Shown here: positions 42,456 to 50,392 of the stretch, in pieces | Layout of the letters: every line of letters starts with the position of its first letter | Numbering within the stretch: the stretch's first letter is position 1 | Assembly (NCBI RefSeq): GCF_950101795.1 | Contig: NZ_CATNLZ010000032.1 | Span: forward strand, 62,001-126,000 | Length of the DNA: 64,000 nucleotides | Direction: 5' to 3' | Source: Nocardioides sp. T2.26MG-1 | Lineage (GTDB): Bacteria; Actinomycetota; Actinomycetes; Propionibacteriales; Nocardioidaceae | Position numbers and translations under genes: made by a program | Notes under the pieces: generated by a model | Told to the model about the DNA's origin: nothing | Databases searched by the model: none | Seen by the model: the letters and a program-made list of their open reading frames with translations, nothing else

Positions 42456-43541
42456 CTACGCCCGAGCCGTCCAGTGCAGGTGGTCGTAGTGTCCCCCGGT
42501 CACGCTGGACGGGTCGTGCATTCCGCCGCCGTCGTACGGACGCCAGCCTTCGGACGCTCGCGCTACCGACCAGATTCGCCCCTGCCAGATGAGGTACTCG
42601 ACGCCGAGGGTCTCGGCGTTGTCCTTCAGCCAGTTGGTGACCTTCCAGCCGAAATCGAGCGCATGGCCGCTTGCTGCGGTGCCGATCGAGTTGCCGAAGG
42701 TCCCGTCGCAGGCACGACCGAGCGGGTGCTCCGACTTCGTCCCCGGTCGTGGCGACCAGCAGGCCCAGTGGGAGTCCGGGAAGTTCTTCTGGACCTGGGA
42801 GAGGATGTGCGCGGTCCGCTGTGTGATCTGTCCCTCCGAGGTGGGGTCTTCGACAAGGCCGTCGGGACTGTCGCCGGGGTACGGCGACGCCGGACCACCG
42901 TTGGTGCATCCCGCGTCACTCGTGGCTGAGCCACCCTCGACGTTCGACGCGCCGTTCGAGGCCATCCAGGGCTCCGGGTCGACTGGTGCAGCGCCGGTGC
43001 CGCCGGGTCGGACCTCGAAGTGCAGGTGTGAGCCGGTGGAGTAGCCGTCGGAGCCGACGTCGGCGATGTACTGCCCAGCGGTGACGGTATCGCCGGCTTC
43101 GACATGGATGCCATCGGCGTACATGTGGGCGTAGCCGGTGGCGACCCGCTTTCCTCCGACGGTGTGCTCGATCAGGATGAGGTGGCCGTAGCCCGTGGTT
43201 GGTCCGGCGAACGCCACGCGGCCGTCGGCGGCGGCGAGGATGTGTGTCCCGGCTGGCGCGGAGAGGTCGACGCCGGTGTGGAGCTTGTATTCGCCGGTGA
43301 TCGGGTGGACCCGCATTCCGAAGCCGCTCGTGTTGACCCACGTCCCGGCCGGGAGCGGAACTACTACCCGAGCGGTCTCCGGGAGCGTGGGTGTCGTGCC
43401 GTCGACCGGAGTAGATGCCGGCGAGATGAGGCACTGGTTCTCGGCCTGCGCAGCTGGGCTCAAGAGCGCTCCAAGACCCAGCAGGATGCAGGCCGGGGCG
43501 AGAAGAAGCGAGACCAGTCCGCCAGTGACGACCTTGCCCAT
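42456..43541 (-). CDS. M23 peptidoglycan endopeptidase, transfer-associated
   Basis: The product has 361 aa with an N-terminal signal or anchor (GLVSLLLAPACILLGLGALL). Residues ~75-190 are an M23/LytM domain with the zinc ligands in HTGVDLS and HLHFEV. The C-terminal ~120 residues form a second conserved domain (HPLGRACDGTFGN, GHALDFGWKV, HYDHLHW) seen in actinobacterial conjugation peptidases. It should open the cell wall for channel assembly, as VirB1-type enzymes do elsewhere. Confidence 0.85.
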   Translation of the reverse strand: MGKVVTGGLVSLLLAPACILLGLGALLSPAAQAENQCLISPASTPVDGTTPTLPETARVVVPLPAGTWVNTSGFGMRVHPITGEYKLHTGVDLSAPAGTHILAAADGRVAFAGPTTGYGHLILIEHTVGGKRVATGYAHMYADGIHVEAGDTVTAGQYIADVGSDGYSTGSHLHFEVRPGGTGAAPVDPEPWMASNGASNVEGGSATSDAGCTNGGPASPYPGDSPDGLVEDPTSEGQITQRTAHILSQVQKNFPDSHWACWSPRPGTKSEHPLGRACDGTFGNSIGTAASGHALDFGWKVTNWLKDNAETLGVEYLIWQGRIWSVARASEGWRPYDGGGMHDPSSVTGGHYDHLHWTARA

Positions 43542-43544
43542 CGG

Positions 43545-44222
43545 TCAGTCCAGCGGCTTGTCGAGCATCGACAGCCGGAGCAGGTGACACTCGGGGTACG
43601 ACGGCGCGCAGACGAGGAAGACGGTGAATGCCACGTCGTGCTCGGACGAGACAGGCTCGCCCTCCCAAATTCCGGAGCGGTGGCGCGTGCCGTGGATCGT
43701 GAGGGCCGTCGTGCCGGGAAGCAGCTCGTCACCGGCCTGCGCCTCAGCCTCGGCCCACTTGGTTGGGGTTCTGACCGAGTCGACGGTGAGCCATTGCTCG
43801 GTCTCGTACTTGGTCAGTTCAACCCACGCGTCCTGCGTCGGCAGGTAGTTGTCGAGGTCCGACACCAGGCCGGGCGTGGACTCGCCGGTCGGGTCGGCGA
43901 CTTCGATGAGTACCTCGATGTGGTCGGTCCGGGAGACGAGCGTCAAGGTGTCCCACGCGAAGATCGCCTCAGCGACCTGACGAGCGAAGGTCTCGGGGTC
44001 TGAGGTCGGGCGCAGCTCAGGGAGTGCGGTCACTGCCGGGACCTCGTGGACCTCCGTCAACTCAACCGGCGCCTGCGCCTTGGTCGACGTGGCGCTGGGT
44101 GAGTGCGCCTGGCGGACCAACACGGCGTACGTCACGAACGCGATCAGCAACAGGGCGGTTGCGACACCGGCGACGATCAGGCGTCGTCGGCGGAGCTCGT
44201 CAGGGGTGGTCACGTGGAGCAT
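43545..44222 (-). CDS. VirB8/TcpC-like conjugation protein
   Basis: The product has 225 aa: a short basic cytoplasmic start, one membrane segment (LIVAGVATALLLIAFVTYAV, residues ~15-34), then an extracytoplasmic domain with an NTF2-like pattern (DPETFARQVAEAIFAWDT, TPGLVSDLDNYLPTQDAW). This matches the TcpC/VirB8 scaffold of Gram-positive transfer systems. It precedes the M23 gene by three bases. Confidence 0.7.
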   Translation of the reverse strand: MLHVTTPDELRRRRLIVAGVATALLLIAFVTYAVLVRQAHSPSATSTKAQAPVELTEVHEVPAVTALPELRPTSDPETFARQVAEAIFAWDTLTLVSRTDHIEVLIEVADPTGESTPGLVSDLDNYLPTQDAWVELTKYETEQWLTVDSVRTPTKWAEAEAQAGDELLPGTTALTIHGTRHRSGIWEGEPVSSEHDVAFTVFLVCAPSYPECHLLRLSMLDKPLD

Positions 44223-44267
44223 CAGCCTGGCCTTCGTGAGTCGGGGTGGTCACGACTCAGGTGTGCC
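44223..44267 (-). promoter_or_regulatory. ACACCU-box hairpin between parB-like and virB8-like genes
   Basis: On the minus strand GGCACACCT (44259-44267, last codons of the parB-like gene) is followed by TGAGTCG (44253-44259), which pairs with CGACTCA (44237-44243). GAAGG follows before ATG 44222. Part of it is coding, so chance is harder to exclude here. Confidence 0.4.
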
Positions 44268-45236
44268 GCCTGACTCCTTGGCCAGGGTGACGGCCTCGGC
44301 GAACGCCTTGGTCTCGTCGATGACGCGCAGGAAGAGCGCCCAGTCATCAGGCTTGATCTCGCGGGCGATCTGCTCGACGTCGTACTTCTTCGACCAGCCG
44401 TCCAACTCGGCCCACTTGAGGTTGAACGAGCGTGTCGATCGCTTCCGGTTGGCGGCCTCTTCCTCGCGCCGCCGCTTGTTCTCCTGGATGCGACGGCGCC
44501 GGTCCTCCTTGGCCTGCTGGAGGGCCTTCTCGGCTTCCTCGTTGAGTTTGTCCTCGGCTCCAGGCGCCATCATCGCGGCGATGCGCTTGGCGGCCATCAC
44601 GCGCTGGTACCCAGGGTCGACCGGACCGCCGTTGCGGATTGCGGCCAGCTCGTCCTCGGCGACCTGCCGGACGTCCTTTGGGAGGGCACGGTCAGCGGCC
44701 ACGCGCTCCATCTCCAGGATCGCCTCGAGCCGGTTGTGGGATGCCCGCTGCGTGACCAGAAGGGCCGCCTGGTGTCGCGTCCTGCCGGGTGCTCCCGGTG
44801 GTTCCGATTCGGAACCACCGGGTTGACCTGCAGTTTTGTCATTCTCGTGTCCGAACTGCGACGCCCTCTGGCGACGGGCTGCATCCTCCTGGAGGAGGGT
44901 CTTCATCTCGTCGTACAGGTGCGCGGCCTCGATGTTGGAGAGCGGCTTGTGGGTGACGTTCTCGTCCCGCTCGGCGAGGAGCCGGGTCAGCTCGTCGCTG
45001 ATCCCCGACCGCACCCACACGCGCAACGTGCTCCAGCCGAGATTCTTGGCCGCTTCGAGCCGGCGGTAGCCGCAGATCAGGTAGCCATCGGGTGTGATGG
45101 TGACGGGTTGGAGCAGGCCGACTCGTTTCATCGAGTCCATCAGTGGGGTCAGGTCGCCAGTGTCGCGGCGGTGGCGTTCGCCGACGACGATGGTGCTGAC
45201 GGAGCGGTCGAGCTCGATGTGCCCGCGTTCAGACAT
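44250..45236 (-). CDS. ParB-like nuclease-domain protein
   Basis: The product has 328 aa from ATG 45236. Residues ~10-95 carry the ParB/Srx-like domain (IVVGERHRRDTGDLTPLMDSMKRVGLLQPV, read in parts; ICGYRRLEAAKNLGW; LAERDENVTHKPLSNIE). A helical linker and a Lys/Arg/Glu-rich coiled segment (~220-270) follow. It probably binds element DNA for partition or regulation; no ParA lies next to it, although a MinD-like protein occurs in the Tad cluster. It overlaps the 282-aa gene by 8 bp. Confidence 0.8.
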   Translation of the reverse strand: MSERGHIELDRSVSTIVVGERHRRDTGDLTPLMDSMKRVGLLQPVTITPDGYLICGYRRLEAAKNLGWSTLRVWVRSGISDELTRLLAERDENVTHKPLSNIEAAHLYDEMKTLLQEDAARRQRASQFGHENDKTAGQPGGSESEPPGAPGRTRHQAALLVTQRASHNRLEAILEMERVAADRALPKDVRQVAEDELAAIRNGGPVDPGYQRVMAAKRIAAMMAPGAEDKLNEEAEKALQQAKEDRRRRIQENKRRREEEAANRKRSTRSFNLKWAELDGWSKKYDVEQIAREIKPDDWALFLRVIDETKAFAEAVTLAKESGGTPES

Positions 45237-46077
45237 AGCTCTCACCTGGCTCGCTCTCGAAGTCCGGCGCCGCCGCCTCGACCATGTGGACGAGTCCGTG
45301 GTCGTCGAAGAGCTCGGTGACGGCGAAGCCCATGGCTGCGCGCTTGAGGAGTCCGAGGCCCCGCGTTGTGCCCTCGAAGTCTGGGTGCGGGTCACCAAGC
45401 ACGGCGCGGAGCACGTCGATCCACGCGTCTTGCCCGATGTCCAGGAATCCTGGGCCGTCGCCTTCTCGGAGCAGAGACTTGTAGGCGGTCTGTGGCTTGC
45501 CGCAGCGACTGAGCCGAGCGGCGATGTACTCCATTCCGAGCCGCGCACTGGTGGGCGGCCAGCCGAGGTCTACGAAGAACTCCACGACCTTGTCGAGGGC
45601 GAAGAAGGCGTTGGTCGGCTCGCCGTCAGCGTTGTCCTCCTTCTCGGCGTACGGATCGGCCATCTTGGCGAAGAAGTGGAACGCCGGGTGATAGTCCGCG
45701 ATCTCCGAATCGCGATCCGCGAACCGCTCGGCGTCGTGGTAGTTGAGGCCGGCCGTCTTGCGCGCCTGTCCGGTCGAGCAGAGCAGTCCCTCGGCGCGGG
45801 AGTCGTAGATCAGCGAGAGCTCGACGGCGTGGGTGACGACGGCCCACGGGTCCTCGGCGACGCGAGTGGATCGCATCCGCATCACCTCGAAGGCGGCGAC
45901 GGCAGCATCGCTTGGTTCGAGGCCGTGCTTGTGGGCGAGGCCGGCGTACTTGTCCATCGTGTAGGTCATCAGCTCGGCGGCTTCCGGGCTGGTCTGCCAC
46001 GCGCGCCGTCCGGCGTACGCGAGGTCGAGCAAGAGGAGCCGCAGCCCCTCAGCGGTTGCAAAGGTCGGTGCGGTCAT
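45229..46077 (-). CDS. Conserved element protein, 282 aa
   Basis: ATG 46077 lies in the previous stop. The protein is largely helical (AEGLRLLLLDLAYAGRRAW, DAWIDVLRAVLGD, LLKRAAMGFAVTELFDD) with no motif I can name. It lies in a coupled four-gene run with primase-polymerase, a short basic protein and the ParB-like gene, so a role in replication or maintenance of the element is likely. The family recurs in actinobacterial mobile elements. Confidence 0.65.
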   Translation of the reverse strand: MTAPTFATAEGLRLLLLDLAYAGRRAWQTSPEAAELMTYTMDKYAGLAHKHGLEPSDAAVAAFEVMRMRSTRVAEDPWAVVTHAVELSLIYDSRAEGLLCSTGQARKTAGLNYHDAERFADRDSEIADYHPAFHFFAKMADPYAEKEDNADGEPTNAFFALDKVVEFFVDLGWPPTSARLGMEYIAARLSRCGKPQTAYKSLLREGDGPGFLDIGQDAWIDVLRAVLGDPHPDFEGTTRGLGLLKRAAMGFAVTELFDDHGLVHMVEAAAPDFESEPGESYV

Positions 46078-46448
46078 AGCCCGAGTCCTTCTTGGTCGGT
46101 GATGCTCGGGCTTGTGGTGTCGGGTCGAGCGATCGAGGTGCGGGTGATGCGGCGCGACGCCTTGGAGACGGCAGCGCCAGGGGTACGACGCGCGCGGCGG
46201 GTCAGCTCGGCCTGGAGGTCGATTCCGCGGCGTACGAACTTCGAGCCGAGCAGATTCGGCATCTCGCTGGGACGAACCCAGGCGACGCTCGGCTGAGATC
46301 GGTCTGTCTCCTGCCTGGCACCGGAGCTCGGGACCGACGGGTCCTTGTGGACGGCGAGCGCATCGACCGCCTTCTCGGCGTCCGGGGTCGGAGCAGGTTC
46401 TGGGGGAGTGCGGTCGAGGTGGCGCACGTAGGGGTCCGGCGTGTTCAC
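46074..46448 (-). CDS. Short basic protein, 124 aa
   Basis: Coupled by ATGA on both sides. It is Pro-rich at the start and basic at the end (AELTRRARRTPGAAVSKASRRI), with a short hydrophobic-aromatic stretch VAWVRPSEMPNLLGSKFVRRG. Likely a nucleic-acid-binding accessory of the primase; no family recognised. Confidence 0.6.
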   Translation of the reverse strand: MNTPDPYVRHLDRTPPEPAPTPDAEKAVDALAVHKDPSVPSSGARQETDRSQPSVAWVRPSEMPNLLGSKFVRRGIDLQAELTRRARRTPGAAVSKASRRITRTSIARPDTTSPSITDQEGLGL

Positions 46449-47359
46449 AGCCCCACCGCCTCAACCGCGTTCGTAGGGCGCGGCTGGCTCGCCGGCCCGA
46501 GTCGAGTCGCGATCCGGTACGCCGACCGGATCGTCGCGATCGCCTCCCGCTCGGGAAGGCCAGCGGAATACGCCGCCTCGCCGAGCAGTGACGTCGTTGT
46601 GCTCAGGTCATGGCCCTCTTCGGCCATCCGGCAGGCCGCCCAGAACAGGCCACCGTTACGGCCTCCTTCGGGTCGGGTTGCGACCCAGGCGGCGAGCTTG
46701 TCTGGCCTCGCGCCGACGGCTGGGAGGTCGGCGGGCGGATGCATGGGCCGGGGCGGGTCGAGGAACCCTCGGAGCCCGTTGGCGTTCACCGCGCCGGGAG
46801 GGTGGGAGGCGACCGCGATCTGCTCGTAGCTGCGGGTCACGCCGTCCTCCCCGGTCACCCGGGAGGGCGGGACGATGATGTAGCCGCCGTCGCCCCGGAA
46901 GTCGATGTGCTTGCCCGGCACCTGCCACGACCGCTGCTCGCGCTCGCTTGGGTGGAGGAAGTAGGCGTGCAGCCCGCCTGACGGGGTGCGGACCAGCCAG
47001 GCCCAGCCTTCGACGAAACCGGCCCGTCGTGCGTGCTCGAAGGCGGGGTAGCCGGAGCCGGTCTGGTGAACATCGACGTCGACCACATCGATGCCGCCGG
47101 CGGCGCCGGTGGGCACACCGATGTTGGCGTCGGGGTGTCGCCGCCACCAGAGGTCGATGACGTCCCGCTCGGCGGCGGCGTCTTGGAAGCCGTGGGCGGT
47201 CAGCGGGCGCTTGCCGCCGGGGACGCACGGAAACACGGGGACGCCGTTGACCCCCAGGTGTTCCGCCGCCGTAGCGAGATCCGGTGCGTTGACGATGTCG
47301 TTGAGGAGCCGCGGACTCCACCGGACTGTCGCGGCTCGTGCCTGGTGCAACTGGTTCAT
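46445..47359 (-). CDS. Bifunctional primase-polymerase (Prim-Pol)
   Basis: ATG 47359 gives 304 aa. The fold is that of AEP-type primases: AEHLGVNGVPVFPCVPGGKRP at the start, GIDVVDVDVHQ with the DxD metal site near residue 95, a WAWLVRTPSGGLHAYF strand pair, HIDFRGDGGYIIVPPS and a helical C-terminus. It would prime and copy element DNA. No helicase domain is fused. The gene is first in its operon and faces a structured non-coding stretch, a candidate origin. Confidence 0.85.
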   Translation of the reverse strand: MNQLHQARAATVRWSPRLLNDIVNAPDLATAAEHLGVNGVPVFPCVPGGKRPLTAHGFQDAAAERDVIDLWWRRHPDANIGVPTGAAGGIDVVDVDVHQTGSGYPAFEHARRAGFVEGWAWLVRTPSGGLHAYFLHPSEREQRSWQVPGKHIDFRGDGGYIIVPPSRVTGEDGVTRSYEQIAVASHPPGAVNANGLRGFLDPPRPMHPPADLPAVGARPDKLAAWVATRPEGGRNGGLFWAACRMAEEGHDLSTTTSLLGEAAYSAGLPEREAIATIRSAYRIATRLGPASQPRPTNAVEAVGL

Positions 47360-47658
47360 GCACTCGACTGTCCTCAGCCTGCGCACCAAAACACGCCCCT
47401 CCTGAGAGCGCCCTCCAAGGGAGTGCGCAGGAGGGGCGGAGAACGTCGTCACGCGTTTGTGCAGGTCACGGACCCATCTGGCCGCGCCCCTCCGAGAGTT
47501 GAAAGACTTTGGCGCAGGGGGGTTGCGCGACCCAAAGGGATGATTCATCGCGCAGTGGCCCAGACGGCAGCGGTGGAGGGGTTGGCGTCGATCGCGGGAA
47601 TGACCCAGTCGTCTGTTCGCTCGCCTCGACCGCCGTTGGCGACGTAACCTGCGTCAGC
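47360..47658. other. Structured intergenic region, candidate origin
   Basis: About 300 bases with no gene hold a strong nested hairpin (47394-47438), a third copy of its arm motif (GCGCCCCTCC at 47484-47493), and a second nested inverted repeat (47507-47537: CTTTGG..CCAAAG enclosing CGCA..TGCG). It lies directly upstream of the primase-polymerase gene. Origins of replication or transfer often look like this, but no nick site or defined iteron array was identified. Confidence 0.45.
47394..47438. repeat. 11-bp inverted repeat upstream of primase gene
   Basis: CGCCCCTCCTG (47394-47404) and CAGGAGGGGCG (47428-47438) are perfect inverted copies; the loop itself holds CTCC/GGAG. It could be an operator, a terminator or part of an origin. 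Confidence 0.6.
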
Positions 47659-47808
47659 ATGACGCTCATCCGTGACGACAACGGCAAGGTCTACTCCTTG
47701 ATGGAGTGTCCTCACTGCGATGTGTACGAGTCTCACGAGGCCGTCCCGGACCGTGACGACGTATTCCAGTGCGCGCGATGCTTCGCGATGTTCGGAGACG
47801 CGAACTAG
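47659..47808 (+). CDS. Zinc-ribbon mini-protein, 49 aa
   Basis: ATG 47659 opens MTLIRDDNGKVYSLM. Two CxxC knuckles (CPHC and CARC, 21 residues apart) define a zinc ribbon. It may be a complete mini-protein or a remnant. It stands alone before the converging GIY-YIG gene. Confidence 0.55.
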   Translation: MTLIRDDNGKVYSLMECPHCDVYESHEAVPDRDDVFQCARCFAMFGDAN

Positions 47809-47922
47809 CGGAACGCAAGCGGATCGCCGCTGCTGGTTCGCAGGCGCCGGAAAGGACGCGGATCGCACGATCGGCCATCGAGGGCCGAGTTGGGTCTGCA
47901 GCGAGCGGTGCAGCCAGCACGT

Positions 47923-48750
47923 TCAGTTCTTGTTGTGCCCCAGCGACCGCGCGTGCAGCACGTTCTTCCAGTACGACTCGCGCTGCAGGACATGGTCGTC
48001 GTCGGTACGCATGGACCAGTACTCGAGGAGAGCGAACCGCATGTTGGTGCGGTAGTACTCGTCGCCTTTCTCCTCGAGCAGCGCTTTCAGCCCGACGTTG
48101 CCGCCGTGCAGCGTGGCCGCGTATGTGACCCAGCGCTGCCAGATCCCGGTGTCCCCGTACGCCGAACCGACATAGCGCAGCCCGGTCTCCTTGTCATGGA
48201 TGACGTAGACGCCCTTCATGCTCTCTAACGCGATCCGCCAGTCGGCCCGCGCTTGAGTGACGACAGCCTGAAGATCGGCGAGGCTGTGGTTGATCCGATC
48301 GTGCCCCGGGAACGGGTCACCGGCGAACGGCTCCTGGAGGATCGATGAAACCGTCATCGTGGGCAGCACGGACTCCATCGTCCGGCGCATGTTCCGGCCG
48401 GACCTCTTGTGGCGGATCCAGAGGCGGCGGACGAACGGGCCCATCAGGTCCTCACGAAGCGCCACCGTGTACGAGTGGGCCTGCTGCGTTGACCTGCGCT
48501 CCAGGACTTCCCAGATCCCGCCGAAGAGCCAGAGGGTCGCGTCATGCTTGTCCTGAGCCACCGAGAAGACGAACTCGCGATTGAAGTCGTCCTTCACACT
48601 TCGCCACGAGTTCCACCCCTGCCACTCCTCCTGGTTGCTGGCCAAGACGTCAATTGGGTACTTGACCTGATTCCAGACGGCGAAGTGGACCTTGTACTGC
48701 CTGGGATTGAAGCCCTCGGGGAGCAGACTGGTCAACGGGATGGCCTCCAT
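47923..48750 (-). CDS. GIY-YIG nuclease-domain protein
   Basis: The product has 275 aa from ATG 48750. The C-terminal ~95 residues are a GIY-YIG domain: KGVYVIHDKETGLRYVGSA (the two strands, near 181-199), then the catalytic-Arg helix region WQRWVTYA and a Glu-containing helix. The N-terminal 175 residues (VHFAVWNQVKYPIDVLASN, GWNSWR) probably recognise the target. It is divergent from a PD-(D/E)xK-like gene 93 bp away. A restriction or homing-type function is plausible. Confidence 0.75.
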   Translation of the reverse strand: MEAIPLTSLLPEGFNPRQYKVHFAVWNQVKYPIDVLASNQEEWQGWNSWRSVKDDFNREFVFSVAQDKHDATLWLFGGIWEVLERRSTQQAHSYTVALREDLMGPFVRRLWIRHKRSGRNMRRTMESVLPTMTVSSILQEPFAGDPFPGHDRINHSLADLQAVVTQARADWRIALESMKGVYVIHDKETGLRYVGSAYGDTGIWQRWVTYAATLHGGNVGLKALLEEKGDEYYRTNMRFALLEYWSMRTDDDHVLQRESYWKNVLHARSLGHNKN

Positions 48751-48843
48751 GGCCGGACCATAGCGGGGAGCGACCGTTAACGAAGATGAAAAGTCCCTGG
48801 CGGACGCCGCGCTGTAGATACCCGATCTCTTCCGAGGAGCTTC

Positions 48844-49359
48844 ATGATCGAGATGGGCGAGAGCCTTGTCGGTGCCTACCTTCGTTACGTGAAGAGCTGC
48901 GACATGGTCCTTTACAACGAGCGCACCGAGGCACAAGGCGAGATCGATGTCATCGGCGTGCGCGGCGGCGACGTGCCCGAGGTCTGGCTCTGTGAGGTGG
49001 CCACTCACATCGCGGGTCTCGGCTATGGGGCCGACTTCGGACAAATGACGAACAAGATCGCCAGCAAGCTGGAGCGCGCCGCCGCCTTCGCACACAAGCT
49101 CTTCCCGAGTCACGTGACCCATGTCGAGTTCTGGGCGCCGAATGTGCCGGTGGGGAAGACGACAGACTGGTTCACCGAACACGTGGAGCTCAGCTCGGCC
49201 AGCGGCGTTGAGGTCACTTTCGTGATCAACGCCGAGTACACCCAGCGCCTGCAGGAACTGGTAGACCTTGCAGCGAAGGACACCAGAACACCCAGCGAGC
49301 CGGCGTACCGGTTGTTACAGATCCTGACCCATACGCGCGGAGGCAAGTTGACCCTGTAG
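48844..49359 (+). CDS. PD-(D/E)xK-like nuclease-fold protein
   Basis: The product has 171 aa; ATG 48844 follows GAGG. The core reads YNERTEAQGEIDVIGVRGG, then VWLCEVATHI, the alpha-beta-beta order of PD-(D/E)xK folds with GEID and CEV strands. The usual Lys after the Glu is Ala/Thr (EVAT); I recall CEVAxH as conserved in related proteins, so the family may use a modified site or only bind DNA. It is divergent from the GIY-YIG gene. The 253 bases after it hold no gene I can support. Confidence 0.6.
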   Translation: MIEMGESLVGAYLRYVKSCDMVLYNERTEAQGEIDVIGVRGGDVPEVWLCEVATHIAGLGYGADFGQMTNKIASKLERAAAFAHKLFPSHVTHVEFWAPNVPVGKTTDWFTEHVELSSASGVEVTFVINAEYTQRLQELVDLAAKDTRTPSEPAYRLLQILTHTRGGKLTL

Positions 49360-49612
49360 ATGCGGTGCTGGCCCGAAGCGGGGTCGGGCGGATTCGCGGC
49401 GATAAAGCGCTGGGTGTCCATCACCGGCGCAGCTGGCCAGCGACCGCGGTCGAGTCGCAAATGGGGCGGATTCGACCGGGATAACGGCGACGTCACGCGA
49501 GCCAAGCCCGCTTGAGCTCACGTAAACGAGTCGCGAAATCGTCAACTCGGCGGGTCTCGCCCAGCGGGCCGCTTACGCTCGGTGGACTCACACTCGTCGC
49601 AGAAGGGAAAGG

Positions 49613-50392
49613 GTGGGCGTGCCAGATAGAGGCGCGGGCGGTTCCGACGGCCCTATCGCCAGTCCCGATGAGTCCGGTGCTCCGGAATCATCGGTTCCTC
49701 AGACCTTCTGGAATGAGGAACGGGTCCGTTTGTTGGAGGCGCTTCGACGGCGCAGCGAGTTGTTCGCCGACCTGTACCGGCGAGCCATAGATGCGTTGAG
49801 TGAGGACCCGCCCGTGACTCACGGTGCATTAGTCGTGGCCGCGCATTGCATTCGAGACCTCGTCAATGCACTGCCGGACGTCTTGCATGACGTCGATGCC
49901 CTACCGGCCAGGAGCGACACCTCGACTCCCGCCCAGTTACTGGTTCAGGAGTGGCAAGTCCACCAAGACGTTGTGGGGCCCCTGGAGCAGGTCATACCCG
50001 TGCCCGGTGCCGTGGATGGTGAAGCGGCACCCCGCATGACGGTTCCCGTGTCAATCGTTGAAGCCGCGCGGCGCGTCGCATCGGCGACGCACGCGGGCAG
50101 CATGAATGCCCGGCGCAGGCACAGCGCCCTGGTTCTCGGCCGGGTGGAGACTAGAGAGGATGCGACCGTCAACCTCTTCCGCGACAGCCTGAGAGACATT
50201 GAGCGAGTCCGCCATCCCGGCAGAGGACGCGAGGTCGACATGGACGACCTCCGAACCAGGTTTCCGCGGGCGCTTCAGGTGGTGGAGGGCGTCCTCCAAT
50301 CCAGGCTGACCAACTTCTTCGAGACGGTCGATGACTTGAGCGACCTTCTCGATGCGGCGAACGAGCGCGAGGACGGAGCGGTCGACATATGA
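49613..50392 (+). CDS. Helical protein, first gene of two-gene operon
   Basis: GTG 49613 (in-frame GTG 49619 also possible; GAAGGGAAAG upstream) gives 259 aa. After a Gly/Pro-rich start it is helical (VRLLEALRRRSELFADLYRRAIDAL; ALVVAAHCIRDLVNAL, read in parts) with no catalytic signature. ATGA overlap with the 958-aa gene means fixed co-expression. I do not recognise the family; the arrangement suggests that the two form one complex. Confidence 0.65.
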   Translation: MGVPDRGAGGSDGPIASPDESGAPESSVPQTFWNEERVRLLEALRRRSELFADLYRRAIDALSEDPPVTHGALVVAAHCIRDLVNALPDVLHDVDALPARSDTSTPAQLLVQEWQVHQDVVGPLEQVIPVPGAVDGEAAPRMTVPVSIVEAARRVASATHAGSMNARRRHSALVLGRVETREDATVNLFRDSLRDIERVRHPGRGREVDMDDLRTRFPRALQVVEGVLQSRLTNFFETVDDLSDLLDAANEREDGAVDI

